Below are positions 24,055 through 33,421 of a stretch of 64,000 nucleotides of DNA, in pieces (positions within the stretch are counted from its first letter, which is position 1; the number at the start of each line of letters is the position of its first letter). Origin of the DNA: JACKCR01 sp041390305 (lineage in GTDB: Bacteria > Eisenbacteria > RBG-16-71-46 > CAIMUX01). A model generated the notes under the pieces. It worked only from the letters and a program-made list of their open reading frames with translations. It made no database searches and was not told where the DNA came from. The position numbers were made by a program, and so were the translations under genes. Location: contig JAWKQE010000028.1 of the NCBI GenBank assembly GCA_041390305.1, positions 21,853 to 85,852 on the forward strand. The letters run 5' to 3'.

Positions 24055-26106
24055 ATGCATTCATGGAACTCGGGTCGCTCCGTGTGCTCTCGGGCGCACA
24101 CGGAGCCGGTTGCGCGTCGTCTGGTTCAGCGGTCCGTGCACCGTTCGGTTCAGCGGTCGGATCACCGGTCGCGTCCCCTCACGGGTGACACGCCTGTGCA
24201 CCGTGCGGGAGGTCGCCTCGCGTCCGCGCTCTGGGTGCTCACACTCGGGGCGGTTCTGCTCGCCTCCCCGCTGCTTGCGGACCCGGCGCGAAGCCAACCG
24301 TTTCCCAACGAAGACGCCCCACTTGGCGTGAATCTGAGCGGTGTCGTCGACTGGAGTTCGGCGATCCCGTTTACAGACGCATTCCGTCACGCCCGGCCGT
24401 GGATCCCTCAGCTGCAGGACAACTCCGTCTGGGACACGGGGGAACCGCTCGACATCGGCGCGAACGGGTACCCGGCTTCACTCACCGAAGGGCAGGCGGC
24501 GGGGACCGTCCTGATCACGGCACAGGGAGGGAACTACCCCGAAGGTGACTACGTCTGCCTCTACGACGGGACGGGGCAGCTCGACTTCCGTCTCGATGCG
24601 CACATCGTCTCGAGCGCACCGGGTCGCTTGGTCGTCCACATCTCTCCGTCGGCCGACGGGCTCACTCACATGAAGATCCTCGCGACCGACCCGATGGATC
24701 CTGTGCACAACATCCGGCTCGTCCTTCCCGGCTACGAGAGTACGTACGAGACGGAGCTGTTCCATCCGGACTTTCTCGCCTCGCTCGCGAACTTCCGCGT
24801 TCTCCGCTTCATGGACTGGATGCGGACCAACAACTCGGCCCAGTCCGCGTGGAGCGGACGGTCCTGGCCGGATTTCTTCAGTCAGGGGACGGAACGCGGC
24901 GTGTGCGTCGAATACATGGTCGCGCTCTGCAACGAACTCGGAGCCGACCCGTGGTTCTGCATGCCGCACCTCGCGGACGACGACTACGTCACCCAGTTCG
25001 CGACCTACGTGCGGGACCATCTCGACCCCGAACTCCGGGTCTACGTGGAGCACTCGAACGAAGTCTGGAACGGCATCTTCTCCCAGGCTGGATACGCGCA
25101 GCAGCGCGGGCTCGAGCTCGGGCTCTCGACCAATCCGTACGAGGCGCAGCTTCGCTACCACTCCCGGCGTAGCGTCGAGATCTTTCAGCTCTGGGAAGCG
25201 GTGTTCGGCGGGTCCGATCGTCTCGTACGGGTGCTCGCTGCCCAGCACGCGAATCCGTGGACCGGTACGACGGTGATGGATTGGCAAAGCGCCTACCTCC
25301 ACGCGGACGCACTCGGGACCGCGCCCTATTTCGGCGGATCGCTCGGAACGCCGGGGAACGCGGAGATCACGCGGACCTGGTCCGTCGAGCAACTCCTCGC
25401 CGCGTGTGCCGACGAGATCGTCCTCGAACGGGCGATCACGCAGCAGAACGAGAGTGAGGCGTCGAGTCGAGGGCTCGGTCTCGTCGCCTACGAAGGAGGG
25501 CAGCATCTGGTCGGCGTGGGCGGCTGGGAGAACGATGCGACGCTCACCGCGCTCTTCCACGCCGCGAATCGGGATCCCGGCATGCGTGCCCTCTACCTGG
25601 CCGACCTGACCGGATGGCACGACGCCGCGAACGGTGGCGTCCACGTGGCCTTCAGTCACATCGGGGAGTACTCGAAGTGGGGAAGCTGGGGGCTGCTCGA
25701 ACGGCAGAGTCAGGACCCGTCGACCGCCCCCAAGTGGATGGGCATCGTCGACTTTCTGGACTCACTCGTGGAGACGAGTGCGGCGGGGGATGGGCGCAAT
25801 CCGAGCGTCGGCACAGGCACGACGCGCGAGGCTCCGATCGTAGCGTGGCCGAATCCGTTCCGAGGGGAGCTCCAGTTCGCCGTCGTGCGGGGGACGCCAT
25901 ACGAAGAGCCCATTCTCGTCCACGTACTCGGCGTGGATGGACGACGATATCGCACACTCGAGGTCGATGCGGCGACCCTGCGAGGAGTGTGGGACGGTCG
26001 GGACGACGGAGGACGGCTCCTTCCGTCGGGTTCGTACTATCTCGACGCAGAGTCGACTGGCGCGGAAGGTCCCGCCGGTCCGGTTCGTCTCGTCCTGGTT
26101 CGTTGA
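24055..26106 (+). CDS. Exported glycoside-hydrolase-like protein with FlgD-type C-terminal domain
   Basis: From ATG 24055 the protein has 683 residues. The first 45 are basic and contain a repeated 'VQRSxHRS' unit, then comes an export helix (ASALWVLTLGAVLLASPLLA). The main part has the look of a TIM-barrel hydrolase: FRVLRFMDWMRTNNS, LGADPWFCMPHLADDDYV, RVYVEHSNEVWNGIFSQAGYAQQRGL, LGLVAYEGGQHL. The conserved NEVWN and YEGGQH glutamates are candidate catalytic acids. The end is a FlgD-like domain (AWPNPFRGELQFAV, WDGRDDGGRLLPSGSYYL). The true start could be later, close to the export helix. Probable role: a secreted or surface polysaccharide-active enzyme, not assigned to a numbered family. 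Confidence 0.7.
   Translation: MHSWNSGRSVCSRAHTEPVARRLVQRSVHRSVQRSDHRSRPLTGDTPVHRAGGRLASALWVLTLGAVLLASPLLADPARSQPFPNEDAPLGVNLSGVVDWSSAIPFTDAFRHARPWIPQLQDNSVWDTGEPLDIGANGYPASLTEGQAAGTVLITAQGGNYPEGDYVCLYDGTGQLDFRLDAHIVSSAPGRLVVHISPSADGLTHMKILATDPMDPVHNIRLVLPGYESTYETELFHPDFLASLANFRVLRFMDWMRTNNSAQSAWSGRSWPDFFSQGTERGVCVEYMVALCNELGADPWFCMPHLADDDYVTQFATYVRDHLDPELRVYVEHSNEVWNGIFSQAGYAQQRGLELGLSTNPYEAQLRYHSRRSVEIFQLWEAVFGGSDRLVRVLAAQHANPWTGTTVMDWQSAYLHADALGTAPYFGGSLGTPGNAEITRTWSVEQLLAACADEIVLERAITQQNESEASSRGLGLVAYEGGQHLVGVGGWENDATLTALFHAANRDPGMRALYLADLTGWHDAANGGVHVAFSHIGEYSKWGSWGLLERQSQDPSTAPKWMGIVDFLDSLVETSAAGDGRNPSVGTGTTREAPIVAWPNPFRGELQFAVVRGTPYEEPILVHVLGVDGRRYRTLEVDAATLRGVWDGRDDGGRLLPSGSYYLDAESTGAEGPAGPVRLVLVR
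24123..24170 (+). repeat. 24-bp direct repeat
   Basis: Two copies beginning GGTTCAGCGGTC (24123-24146 and 24147-24170) match at about 20 of 24 positions. They fall in the questionable N-terminal extension of the hydrolase-like gene. Confidence 0.6.
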
Positions 26107-26131
26107 GGTGTCGGGTTACTGCCCAGGTGAC

Positions 26132-27574
26132 TTACTCCGTCACGCTCTGCCTCAGGATCTGCGTGACGCCGTCGCCGAGCACTTGGACCCAGTCGCTCGG
26201 GAAGTGGTGACCGCCGCGGTGGGTGAACACCTCGTACGGTTGGCCCCACTCCCGCCAGAACGTCTCCGCGTGGGACGCGCTTTCCTGGATCCGTTCGTTG
26301 TCGGCCGTGCCGTACACGAGGCGCAACGGATGGGGACGAGTGGGATCGGGGACCCTCTCGGGCCAATCGCCACCCGCGGGTGCGACCGAGAGCACGCCGC
26401 CGTAGACATCGGGATACCAGGCTGCGAGGAGGAGCGACCGGATGCCGCCCTGCGAGAAACCACCGACGTGGATCGGGGTGAAGTCGAACCGGGCGTCGCC
26501 CAGAAGCGGCGCGAGTTGGGCCTGCAGGTATCTGTGTGTCTCATGGATGTCCGGCCCCCAACTCCGCCGACCACCGCCGAGATCCTGGGGGGCGTCGACG
26601 GAGATGGCCACTGCACCTCGACCGCTGACGACTCGTGCGAGATCGTCGAAGTCCTCCTTGTTCGTTCCGTATCCGTGCATGAGGACGAACACGGGCCATC
26701 CTCCGCTGGGGGCTGTGCCGTCAGGTATGGAAACGAGGCACGTCGTCGGCACGGTCGACGGAGTCTGTGGTTCCGTCCCGGACGCTGGTCCTGGCCCGAT
26801 CCAGGGAATGCAGTGACTCCCGAGGATGATCGCGAACGTGACGGCGGCGGCCGTTCTGTGCCCACGGGACCAGTCCCAGAAGAGCAGCTGCGAGCCGGCG
26901 TAGAAGCCCACGTGCAGCAGGTAGCTCAGCACGAATCCGTGTGGGCCGGAGAGGATGAGGAGAGGCATGAGTACGGCCGCGACGAGCGAGAAGGCGAAGT
27001 AGTACGTGCCGAAGTAGCGGCCGACCAGCCGGGTGATCGGAACGTGGACGAGCCCGAACACCGGCACGGCGAGCAGGACGATCATGGCCCGTCCGAAACC
27101 GGCCGCAGCGAGCGCATGGACGAGTGCGACGAGCATCGTCTGCTGGAAGAGGATCTCGAACGTCTTCGAGAACGCGTAGCGCGGATCACCGCGTAGCCAG
27201 TAGACGTGCGGTGCGTCCGTGATCCTCTTCTCCGGGGGACGTCCGTTGCGTCGCGCGAACCACACGACCCCGAGTTGGATCCCCAGCCCTACGAGGATCC
27301 AAACGACGTCAGCCGGACGAAGGGCCGCGAGCACGGGCTGTAGCGGACCGCGGAAGAGAAGTGCCGCCACGGCGACGCCGAGGGAGAAGTAGACCGAGGT
27401 CGTGTGCCAGCCGTGGACGTAGTCCAACCCCTTCCGCACGAGGAGCACGAAACCACCGCCGATTCCCACCCAAACGGCGACCCACGTGAGGACGACGGCC
27501 GCGAGGTCGCCCCAGGAGGTTACGGACGGCCACAGAGGTGAGCCGGTCGCGGCGAGAGATAGGCACCCGATCAT
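26132..27574 (-). CDS. Membrane domain fused to alpha/beta-hydrolase (esterase)
   Basis: In this 480-residue protein, residues 1-270 contain about seven to eight hydrophobic helices, with a stretch reminiscent of CPBP-type membrane proteases (RYAFSKTFEILFQQTMLVALVHAL, FGLVHVP). Residues about 285-480 form a carboxylesterase/phospholipase-type hydrolase (FVLMHGYGTNKEDFDDLA, GGFSQGGIRSLLLA with the nucleophile serine, YGTADNERI, HRGGHHFP). It starts 3 bases after the MscS stop, so it is translated as the second gene of that operon. Fusing a soluble esterase to a polytopic domain is unusual. Substrate and topology are unknown, with the hydrolase probably on one face of the inner membrane. Confidence 0.75.
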   Translation of the reverse strand: MIGCLSLAATGSPLWPSVTSWGDLAAVVLTWVAVWVGIGGGFVLLVRKGLDYVHGWHTTSVYFSLGVAVAALLFRGPLQPVLAALRPADVVWILVGLGIQLGVVWFARRNGRPPEKRITDAPHVYWLRGDPRYAFSKTFEILFQQTMLVALVHALAAAGFGRAMIVLLAVPVFGLVHVPITRLVGRYFGTYYFAFSLVAAVLMPLLILSGPHGFVLSYLLHVGFYAGSQLLFWDWSRGHRTAAAVTFAIILGSHCIPWIGPGPASGTEPQTPSTVPTTCLVSIPDGTAPSGGWPVFVLMHGYGTNKEDFDDLARVVSGRGAVAISVDAPQDLGGGRRSWGPDIHETHRYLQAQLAPLLGDARFDFTPIHVGGFSQGGIRSLLLAAWYPDVYGGVLSVAPAGGDWPERVPDPTRPHPLRLVYGTADNERIQESASHAETFWREWGQPYEVFTHRGGHHFPSDWVQVLGDGVTQILRQSVTE

Positions 27575-27577
27575 CGA

Positions 27578-28471
27578 TCAGCCCTCGGACCCGGCGCGGA
27601 CGCGGGTCAGCCCGTGTTGGGTCAACTGGTCCCAGACGGCCGGACGTACGTCGTCGACGAAGAGCTGGAGGTGGGGGAACGGAATCTCGATGCCGGCCGC
27701 GTCCAGTGCGAGTTTGCTTCGCTCGAGAACGTCCGCATAAGTGGCCCGTTCGTCTCCCGCGTCGTCGATCCAAACGCGCACGAGGAGGTCCACGCTCGAG
27801 CCGCCGAGGTTCGAGACGATCACGTCAGAAGCGATCTTGCCGATCCCCTTCACTCCGTCGATTGCGGTCAGGAGGACCTCGCGCGCCTGGAGGATGTCCT
27901 CCTTGTACGCGATGCCGACAGGAACGTCGACTCGCGTCTCGCCGTGCTTGCTGTGGTTCTCGAGCACGCTGTCGATGATCGTCTTGTTGGGGATGACGAC
28001 GTACGTGTTCCGAACCGTACGGATGCGGGTCGTCCGCATCGTGATGTCCGTCACGCGGCCGTACTCGTCCTCCGCGGTGATCCAGTCACCGACGACGAAC
28101 GGCTTGTCCCAGAAGATCATGAACCCGGCGATCGAGTTCGCGATCGAATCCTGGGCCGCGAAGCCGACCGCGATCCCCGCGACGCCCAGTCCGGCCAGTG
28201 CCGCCGCGACATTGACCCCCATCTGGTCGAGCGCCATGACGAGACCCAGAACGACGACCACGTACTTGTACATGCTCCCGATGAGCAGCTGGATCAGCTT
28301 CTCGTGGACGCTGGCCCGCTGGAGGGCGGCCCGGAGTGCCTTGGAGGAGATCCGGTAGAAGACGATGAACGCGATGAAGATGATGATGCCCACGATGAGG
28401 TTGGGCAGGAATGACACGATCTGCGTGATGAGCTCGCTGACGTCGAGCCGCTCGATGATCTGGTTCCACAT
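27578..28471 (-). CDS. Small-conductance mechanosensitive channel, MscS family
   Basis: The 297-residue protein has N-terminal membrane helices (LPNLIVGIIIFIAFIVFY, YKYVVVVLGLVMALDQMGV). The pore helix is AAALAGLGVAGIAVGFAAQDSIANSIAGFMIF, the glycine/alanine-rich MscS signature. The beta domain follows (FVVGDWITAEDEYGRVTDITMRTTRIRT) with the cytoplasmic alpha/beta vestibule after it. The ATG at 28471 opens directly before the first helix, with GGAG upstream; the frame runs further upstream without membrane or family features. It acts as an osmotic safety valve in the inner membrane. The esterase-fusion gene is downstream in the same operon. Confidence 0.92.
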   Translation of the reverse strand: MWNQIIERLDVSELITQIVSFLPNLIVGIIIFIAFIVFYRISSKALRAALQRASVHEKLIQLLIGSMYKYVVVVLGLVMALDQMGVNVAAALAGLGVAGIAVGFAAQDSIANSIAGFMIFWDKPFVVGDWITAEDEYGRVTDITMRTTRIRTVRNTYVVIPNKTIIDSVLENHSKHGETRVDVPVGIAYKEDILQAREVLLTAIDGVKGIGKIASDVIVSNLGGSSVDLLVRVWIDDAGDERATYADVLERSKLALDAAGIEIPFPHLQLFVDDVRPAVWDQLTQHGLTRVRAGSEG

Positions 28472-28725
28472 GCTTCGGAGGTCTCCTTCGAGGCCGGGGT
28501 CCATGGGGGGGCCGGTCGTCCGGTGACCGGTAGGGCTGTTTCCGATCCTACCGGAAGTGGGCGGCAGAGGAACCGGTCCTTGGCCTATCAGGGTCCGAAG
28601 TGCGACAATCTCCGATCGATCCGAGCTGCGGCCCCGCGAGGGGGCCGCGAGATCCGGCAAGGGTGAGCGTGGCTGAACCCACCGCGAAGACGGTTTCGCG
28701 GACAACGGAGCCCGAAGGAGATGGA

Positions 28726-30180
28726 ATGGTGAAGAGTGCGAGCGGCGGTGGCGCGAGGAAGAAGGCCGGAGGGAGCTCCTCCCAGGGCCCCAAGAAGAAG
28801 CGGGAAGGTGGGCGTCCGGCGAGAGTGCACGGACGGGTGGTTCGGGGGGCGGGTCGACCCGGCCGTACCGGAAGGCGCGAGGACGCAGAGCCTGCCGTAG
28901 CCGAGACACGACTTCGGATCGCCGAGCGCGAGTTCGTCCTCGAGCGATACCCCGCGAGTTCCGATGCAACGCTGCGGGCGTGGAGTGCGGCCGAGGAACA
29001 CCTGCTCGGGCGGATTCTGGAGCTGGGCGACGACGGCGGTCCGCTGCTGATCCTCGGGGATCCGCACGGAGCACTCACGACCGTCCTCGCCGTCGTGTCG
29101 TCCCGTCCTCTCGTCCGGTGGACGGACTCCCACCTGGCCACGATCGCTCTGGAGAAGAATCTCGAGTCCAACGGGGTCGATCGGGGGCGTGTCGAACTCG
29201 TGCCCTCGAGCACGGATCCCACTTCGCTCAGCACGAAGTTCGGCACCGTTCTGATGGTGATCCCGAAGACGCTGTCTCTGCTCGAGTACCAGCTCGAGTG
29301 GATGAAGCCCTGCCTGACCGAAGGTGCGCGCGTTCTGGCCGGAGGGATGACGAGACACCTCTCGCCCAAGGTCGAAGCGATCCTCGAAGGCCGACTCGGC
29401 CCGTCGCAGATCTCGAAGGTCTGGAAGAAGTCCGTGGTCTTCGAAGTGAAGGCCGAGGATCTGGAGCAGGACGAGGATGCGCTCACGCCGTCCTACTACG
29501 AGATCGATCTGATGGGCGGGGATGCGGACACCTTCGTCGTGGACGTGGAGCTGGTCGGCGACTCGGATGACGATGCCTCGGGTGACGACGACTCCGCCGG
29601 CGAGGACTTCGCTGACACCGCCGATGATGCCTCCGATGAGGACGACGCCCCCGGCGCTCTCCGCATCTTCTCCTTCCCGGGTGTGTTCGGAGGTGGACGT
29701 CTCGACCGGGGAACGGAGCTTCTCCTGAGCTGTCTCCCCGACCTGGCCGACGAAACGGACGTGCTCGACCTCGGCTGCGGGAGTGGAGTGATCGGCCTCC
29801 TTCTCCAGGTCGGGAATCCCGCGATCCGTCTTCGACTCGTCGACGAGTCTCATCTGGCGGTTGCGTCGACCAAGCTCACGTTCGAAGAGAATGGAGAAGG
29901 GACGCCGGACGTCCGCGTCGCCGACGGATGCGAGGGAACCGAGCCGGAGTCGCTCGATCTCGTCGTGAGCAACCCGCCGTTCCATGCGCAGCATGCACTC
30001 ACCGTGGAAGAGGCGACCCGGCTCTTCCGGCCGATCCGCGAGGTGCTTCGTCCAGGTGGCGAACTCTACGTGGTGGGCGCGCACGGTGTGGATTACGGGC
30101 CGACGCTCCGTCGCTTCTTCCCGGAAGTCGAACGGATCGCGACCGATCGGCGCTACGCCGTCCACCGTTGCCGTAGGTAG
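28726..30180 (+). CDS. RlmG/RsmC-like rRNA guanine-N2 methyltransferase with acidic insert
   Basis: The 484-residue protein has a basic, disordered N-terminus (residues 1-50), then a degenerate methyltransferase-like N-domain (LLILGDPHGALTTVLA, LEYQLEWMKPCL). The catalytic domain has the SAM motif VLDLGCGSGVIGLLL at about 344 and SNPPFHAQHAL at about 414, the pattern of 23S/16S rRNA m2G enzymes RlmG and RsmC. An aspartate/glutamate-rich insert (about residues 275-308) lies between the two halves and is not part of E. coli RlmG as I know it. AGGAG with 6-base spacing supports ATG 28726. It acts on naked or partly assembled rRNA; which base is modified cannot be told here. Confidence 0.8.
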   Translation: MVKSASGGGARKKAGGSSSQGPKKKREGGRPARVHGRVVRGAGRPGRTGRREDAEPAVAETRLRIAEREFVLERYPASSDATLRAWSAAEEHLLGRILELGDDGGPLLILGDPHGALTTVLAVVSSRPLVRWTDSHLATIALEKNLESNGVDRGRVELVPSSTDPTSLSTKFGTVLMVIPKTLSLLEYQLEWMKPCLTEGARVLAGGMTRHLSPKVEAILEGRLGPSQISKVWKKSVVFEVKAEDLEQDEDALTPSYYEIDLMGGDADTFVVDVELVGDSDDDASGDDDSAGEDFADTADDASDEDDAPGALRIFSFPGVFGGGRLDRGTELLLSCLPDLADETDVLDLGCGSGVIGLLLQVGNPAIRLRLVDESHLAVASTKLTFEENGEGTPDVRVADGCEGTEPESLDLVVSNPPFHAQHALTVEEATRLFRPIREVLRPGGELYVVGAHGVDYGPTLRRFFPEVERIATDRRYAVHRCRR

Positions 30181-30306
30181 CCAGGCTTCCGCGACCGGCC
30201 GTCACTCCTGCTGGAGGCGTAGCTTGCGACGAATGCGTGGCCCGTTCCGGCCGGTTCTCGTTCCACGATCGTCGGCGAATCTGTCTCGGACGATGCGCGA
30301 GCCTGC

Positions 30307-32400
30307 CTAGTTTGCCCGGTTCGGCCTCAGGAGCACGGCCGTCGCGCCGGCCATCTCCTGCGCTTCGAGGATGTCGCGGGCGATCTCGTAGGTGCGGGTG
30401 AGGAGGCGGGAGCGTTGGAGTGTCAGCGTCTCCTCGCTCCGCACGGTCCCATCGCCCTGCTGCTCGAAACGACTCGCAAACGCGACTTCGCGGTTGTGGA
30501 TGTCGACGTGGGCGGGAACCGCGACGATCGCATACCGGCTCGCTTCGAGTTCGACGGTGATCCGGCGCGTCCAGGTCGCCGGGTAACCGTTTTCCACCGG
30601 GTACCGACGCTCCACCTGCCCGATGAGGTCGAGACCCGCATCGAACGGGAACGGAAACGGCGCGAGGCGCGGCAGGACGTCGTCCACAGTCACGCTCTCG
30701 GTCTCGAATACGAACGAGAGGAGAGCGCGTCCGGGAGAGGTCTCGCGGATCTCGGCCGACCGAACTTCGGCGTCGGCGTAGGTGGACCGGATCTGCGACT
30801 CGCAGTATTGCTGAACCGCGTCACGCCGAGGGGTGTCGTTCCTCTCCGCGGTCGCGTCGAGGGCGGAGAGGAGAAGGGACCCTGGCTCGCCGTCGAGGAT
30901 CATCTCGACGTCGCCGCGCGTGGCTCCGTCGCTGCCGACGGTCATGCGCACCTCGGTGAGGTGGCTGTTGTGTTTCGCCGCCGGTCTCGGAGTCGTGACG
31001 ATCTCCGAGGTACCGTCCGTCCGCACCAGGACGGCTTCCACGCCTTCGCAGCGCCAGGGGAGTTCGCCCAGTGGGTAGTGACGTGCGGTCGGATCGATCC
31101 AGACCGGGTCGCTCCCGAGCTGGGTGAGAACGAGGATGTGGTTGAAGCTCCAGTTGGGGAATTTCACATCGAGCGGTCCGTGCTCGCGTGTGACGACGAG
31201 TGCGGGATCGGCGTCGTACCCTGCTTCTCTCAGCAGTGCGACGAGGAGGATGGCTTTGTCCTTGGAGTCTGCCCGGCCGCGCTCGAGGACCTTCGCCGGT
31301 TTCGATGGGGTCAGGCTCCCCTGACCCAACTCGAGGTCGATCGCCGGGAGCTGCTGGACGTAACGCGTGAGTGCGGAGATCTCGCGACGCGCCCGCTCCG
31401 ATCCGTCGTCCGAGAGCGAACTCCGGCCACTCGACATCGATGCCCCACCTGCCACGAGGATTCCAGGGAGCGCGTCCGAGATCCTGTCGTCCGGCTTCAG
31501 GGCCTCCGCCAGGTGGTTCGTCCAATAGGACTCGGTCACCTCGTCCCAGGTCGTCCAGTCGGTGTGAGCGAACCTCGCATAGGCGAGGTACTCCTCGTGC
31601 GGCGGCATGCGGGGTTCCGGGACGAACCCGGGGACGTCACGCAGTGTCCACGTGAAGGTCTCGCTGAGGCCGAGCCCTGGGTTCTGCTCCTCCGAGATCA
31701 CCGGTGCGCCGATCCGAGCGCATCGGTAGTACCGATAGCGCCAGTCCCACTCCCGACCTTCCTCGTCGTAGAGGACCTTGGGTACGGTGAGGCGATACTG
31801 TGCGAAGACGACCGGGTCGTACTCCTGCACGGCCCACGAGTCGTAGAGGTACGGCTCTCGTCGGCGCAGGCGGTAGCGGTACTCGTAGCTCGCGCCCGGC
31901 ACGAGTCCATCGAAGGCGAGTCGCACCGTGTTCTTCTCGATCGACGCGTTCTCGGCGGCGGTGTCTCCCGCGTGCACTTCCGGGAGAGGCACGCTCGCGC
32001 GCCCCAGATCGACTTCCTCTCTCCGGATCGGGAGCACTCGACCTTCGGGCGTGTGGATGCGCGCCTCGAGGGAGACGAGCTGCTCGCCGGGGAATAGGTC
32101 GATCTCCACGTGGGACCGCGCCTCGACGTTTCGAAACACGCGTACGATCCGGTGGAAGACCTGATCGGTCGCGAGGCCGCGGTCGGTGGTATAGAGCTCG
32201 GTGTCCACCGTGGCCAGGACGACGACCGCATCGTGGTCAGGGTACTGCTCGGCCGTGGGTAGCGGAGGGAGATCGTAGAGCCGCTGGATCTCCGCCATGG
32301 TGCGGAAGGCAGGACGGCATCCGCCAGTGAGGACCAGAAGGAGAAGAAGGATCCAGAAGGACCCACGGATCGCTGCTCTCGGCTCGTTCGGGTTCGTCAT
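30307..32400 (-). CDS. DUF3857/transglutaminase-like lipoprotein, catalytic Cys replaced by Ser
   Basis: The 697-residue protein starts with a lipoprotein signal (ILLLLLVLTGGC). A DUF3857 beta domain follows (residues about 60-240), then a transglutaminase-like domain with GRADSKDKAILLVALLREAGYDA, FNHILV and WIDPTA, and a C-terminal DUF3858-like part. In active members the motif is 'GDCKDKA'. Here the cysteine position is Ser379 (codon TCC), while His421 and Asp436 are kept, so peptide-bond or amide chemistry is probably lost. Start ATG 32400 is the one that gives the lipobox. An outer-membrane-associated role in surface-protein handling is likely for the family and is inferred here. Confidence 0.82.
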   Translation of the reverse strand: MTNPNEPRAAIRGSFWILLLLLVLTGGCRPAFRTMAEIQRLYDLPPLPTAEQYPDHDAVVVLATVDTELYTTDRGLATDQVFHRIVRVFRNVEARSHVEIDLFPGEQLVSLEARIHTPEGRVLPIRREEVDLGRASVPLPEVHAGDTAAENASIEKNTVRLAFDGLVPGASYEYRYRLRRREPYLYDSWAVQEYDPVVFAQYRLTVPKVLYDEEGREWDWRYRYYRCARIGAPVISEEQNPGLGLSETFTWTLRDVPGFVPEPRMPPHEEYLAYARFAHTDWTTWDEVTESYWTNHLAEALKPDDRISDALPGILVAGGASMSSGRSSLSDDGSERARREISALTRYVQQLPAIDLELGQGSLTPSKPAKVLERGRADSKDKAILLVALLREAGYDADPALVVTREHGPLDVKFPNWSFNHILVLTQLGSDPVWIDPTARHYPLGELPWRCEGVEAVLVRTDGTSEIVTTPRPAAKHNSHLTEVRMTVGSDGATRGDVEMILDGEPGSLLLSALDATAERNDTPRRDAVQQYCESQIRSTYADAEVRSAEIRETSPGRALLSFVFETESVTVDDVLPRLAPFPFPFDAGLDLIGQVERRYPVENGYPATWTRRITVELEASRYAIVAVPAHVDIHNREVAFASRFEQQGDGTVRSEETLTLQRSRLLTRTYEIARDILEAQEMAGATAVLLRPNRAN

Positions 32401-32513
32401 CACGCCTTGTTTCGTTCGGGATCCCTCCGCTCCGGCGTTCTGGAGAGTAGTCGACCGAACCACGGGAATCCAGGTGCGAACCGGACGCGCTCACCGCTAC
32501 GTCCTCTTCCGCC

Positions 32514-33251
32514 CTATCGACCGAGCGCCCTCTGGATCGTGTCGGCGACTTGGGTCGTCGGCTCGAGCGCGTGGATCTCCGCTGCGAGCGGAAGGCTCGG
32601 ATCGGGAATCGCCGCGTGGAGGGGGTTGTACCAGACCGCGGCAACCTGGGCGCGGGCCGCTCCGGCGATGTCGGATACCCAGGAGTCTCCCACCATCACG
32701 GCGCATTCCGGACGAACCCCGAGCCACTCGAGAGCGATACGGAAGATCCCGGGTTCCGGCTTCGACACTCCCACCGCCTCGGACACGACGAGTTCGTCGA
32801 CGAGGGAAGAGAGCCGGAGCGTCCGCATCTTCTCTTCCTGCTCGGCCGTCATGTTGTTCGTCACGACCGCGAGCCTGTAGTTCCGTCGCCGGAGTTCCTC
32901 GAGGAGGGCATGCGACCCGGGCACGACCTCACGCACGGCTTGATACGCCTCTCGGTAGTGAGACGCGAGCCGGACGGCATCCTCTCGAGTGGCGCCACCA
33001 CGGAAGCGCTCGAGAAGTCGGAACATCCTTTCTTCTCGTGCTTCGTCGACATCGATCTCTCCGGCCAGTACACGGAGATGGATCTCCTCGAGAACCTCGC
33101 GGTTCGCATGGAGGACGTCGTCCAGCGGGGTCGCCGCGAGCGCGGGCTCCACCTGCCGGATCGCCTCGACTGCCCCTCGGGCGCTGCGCCGATGGTCGAA
33201 CAATGTGTCGTCGAGGTCGAGAAGGACGGCTTCCGGTCGCTCGGGGGTCAT
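32514..33251 (-). CDS. HAD-superfamily hydrolase (subfamily IA)
   Basis: The 245-residue protein has all HAD motifs: AVLLDLDDTLFDHR (nucleophile Asp), VVTNN (motif II), VSKPEPGIF (lysine) and MVGDSWVSDIAG (motif IV). The alpha-helical cap between motifs I and II and the overall length match YjjG-like nucleotidases and related small phosphatases. It is divergent from the DUF1015-serA-serC operon. A phosphoserine phosphatase job is possible, because no serB is seen with serA and serC, but the sequence itself does not show substrate choice. Confidence 0.85.
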   Translation of the reverse strand: MTPERPEAVLLDLDDTLFDHRRSARGAVEAIRQVEPALAATPLDDVLHANREVLEEIHLRVLAGEIDVDEAREERMFRLLERFRGGATREDAVRLASHYREAYQAVREVVPGSHALLEELRRRNYRLAVVTNNMTAEQEEKMRTLRLSSLVDELVVSEAVGVSKPEPGIFRIALEWLGVRPECAVMVGDSWVSDIAGAARAQVAAVWYNPLHAAIPDPSLPLAAEIHALEPTTQVADTIQRALGR

Positions 33252-33391
33252 GGGCCGGACAATGAGCGAATCTGGAGCCGGCGTCGAGTTCCGGGTTGGT
33301 GCGCCGGGGCCCGGTCGAGCGCAAGGTGTGGTCTACGGATACCGGGAGGGCCGTTCGCTGCTTCAGCGGAGGTCGGGCCAGCGGATGTGCC

Positions 33392-33421
33392 TTGCAAAGG
33401 CCCCATAAGTAGTTATAAAAT
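33392..33421 (+). promoter_or_regulatory. Promoter of the DUF1015-serA-serC operon
   Basis: TTGCAA (33392-33397), then TATAAA (33414-33419) after 16 bases, or TAAAAT (33416-33421) after 18. This sits in the most AT-rich patch of the neighbourhood. It would give a leader of about 200 bases before the DUF1015 ATG at 33626. I see no gene in 33252-33625. Confidence 0.5.
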
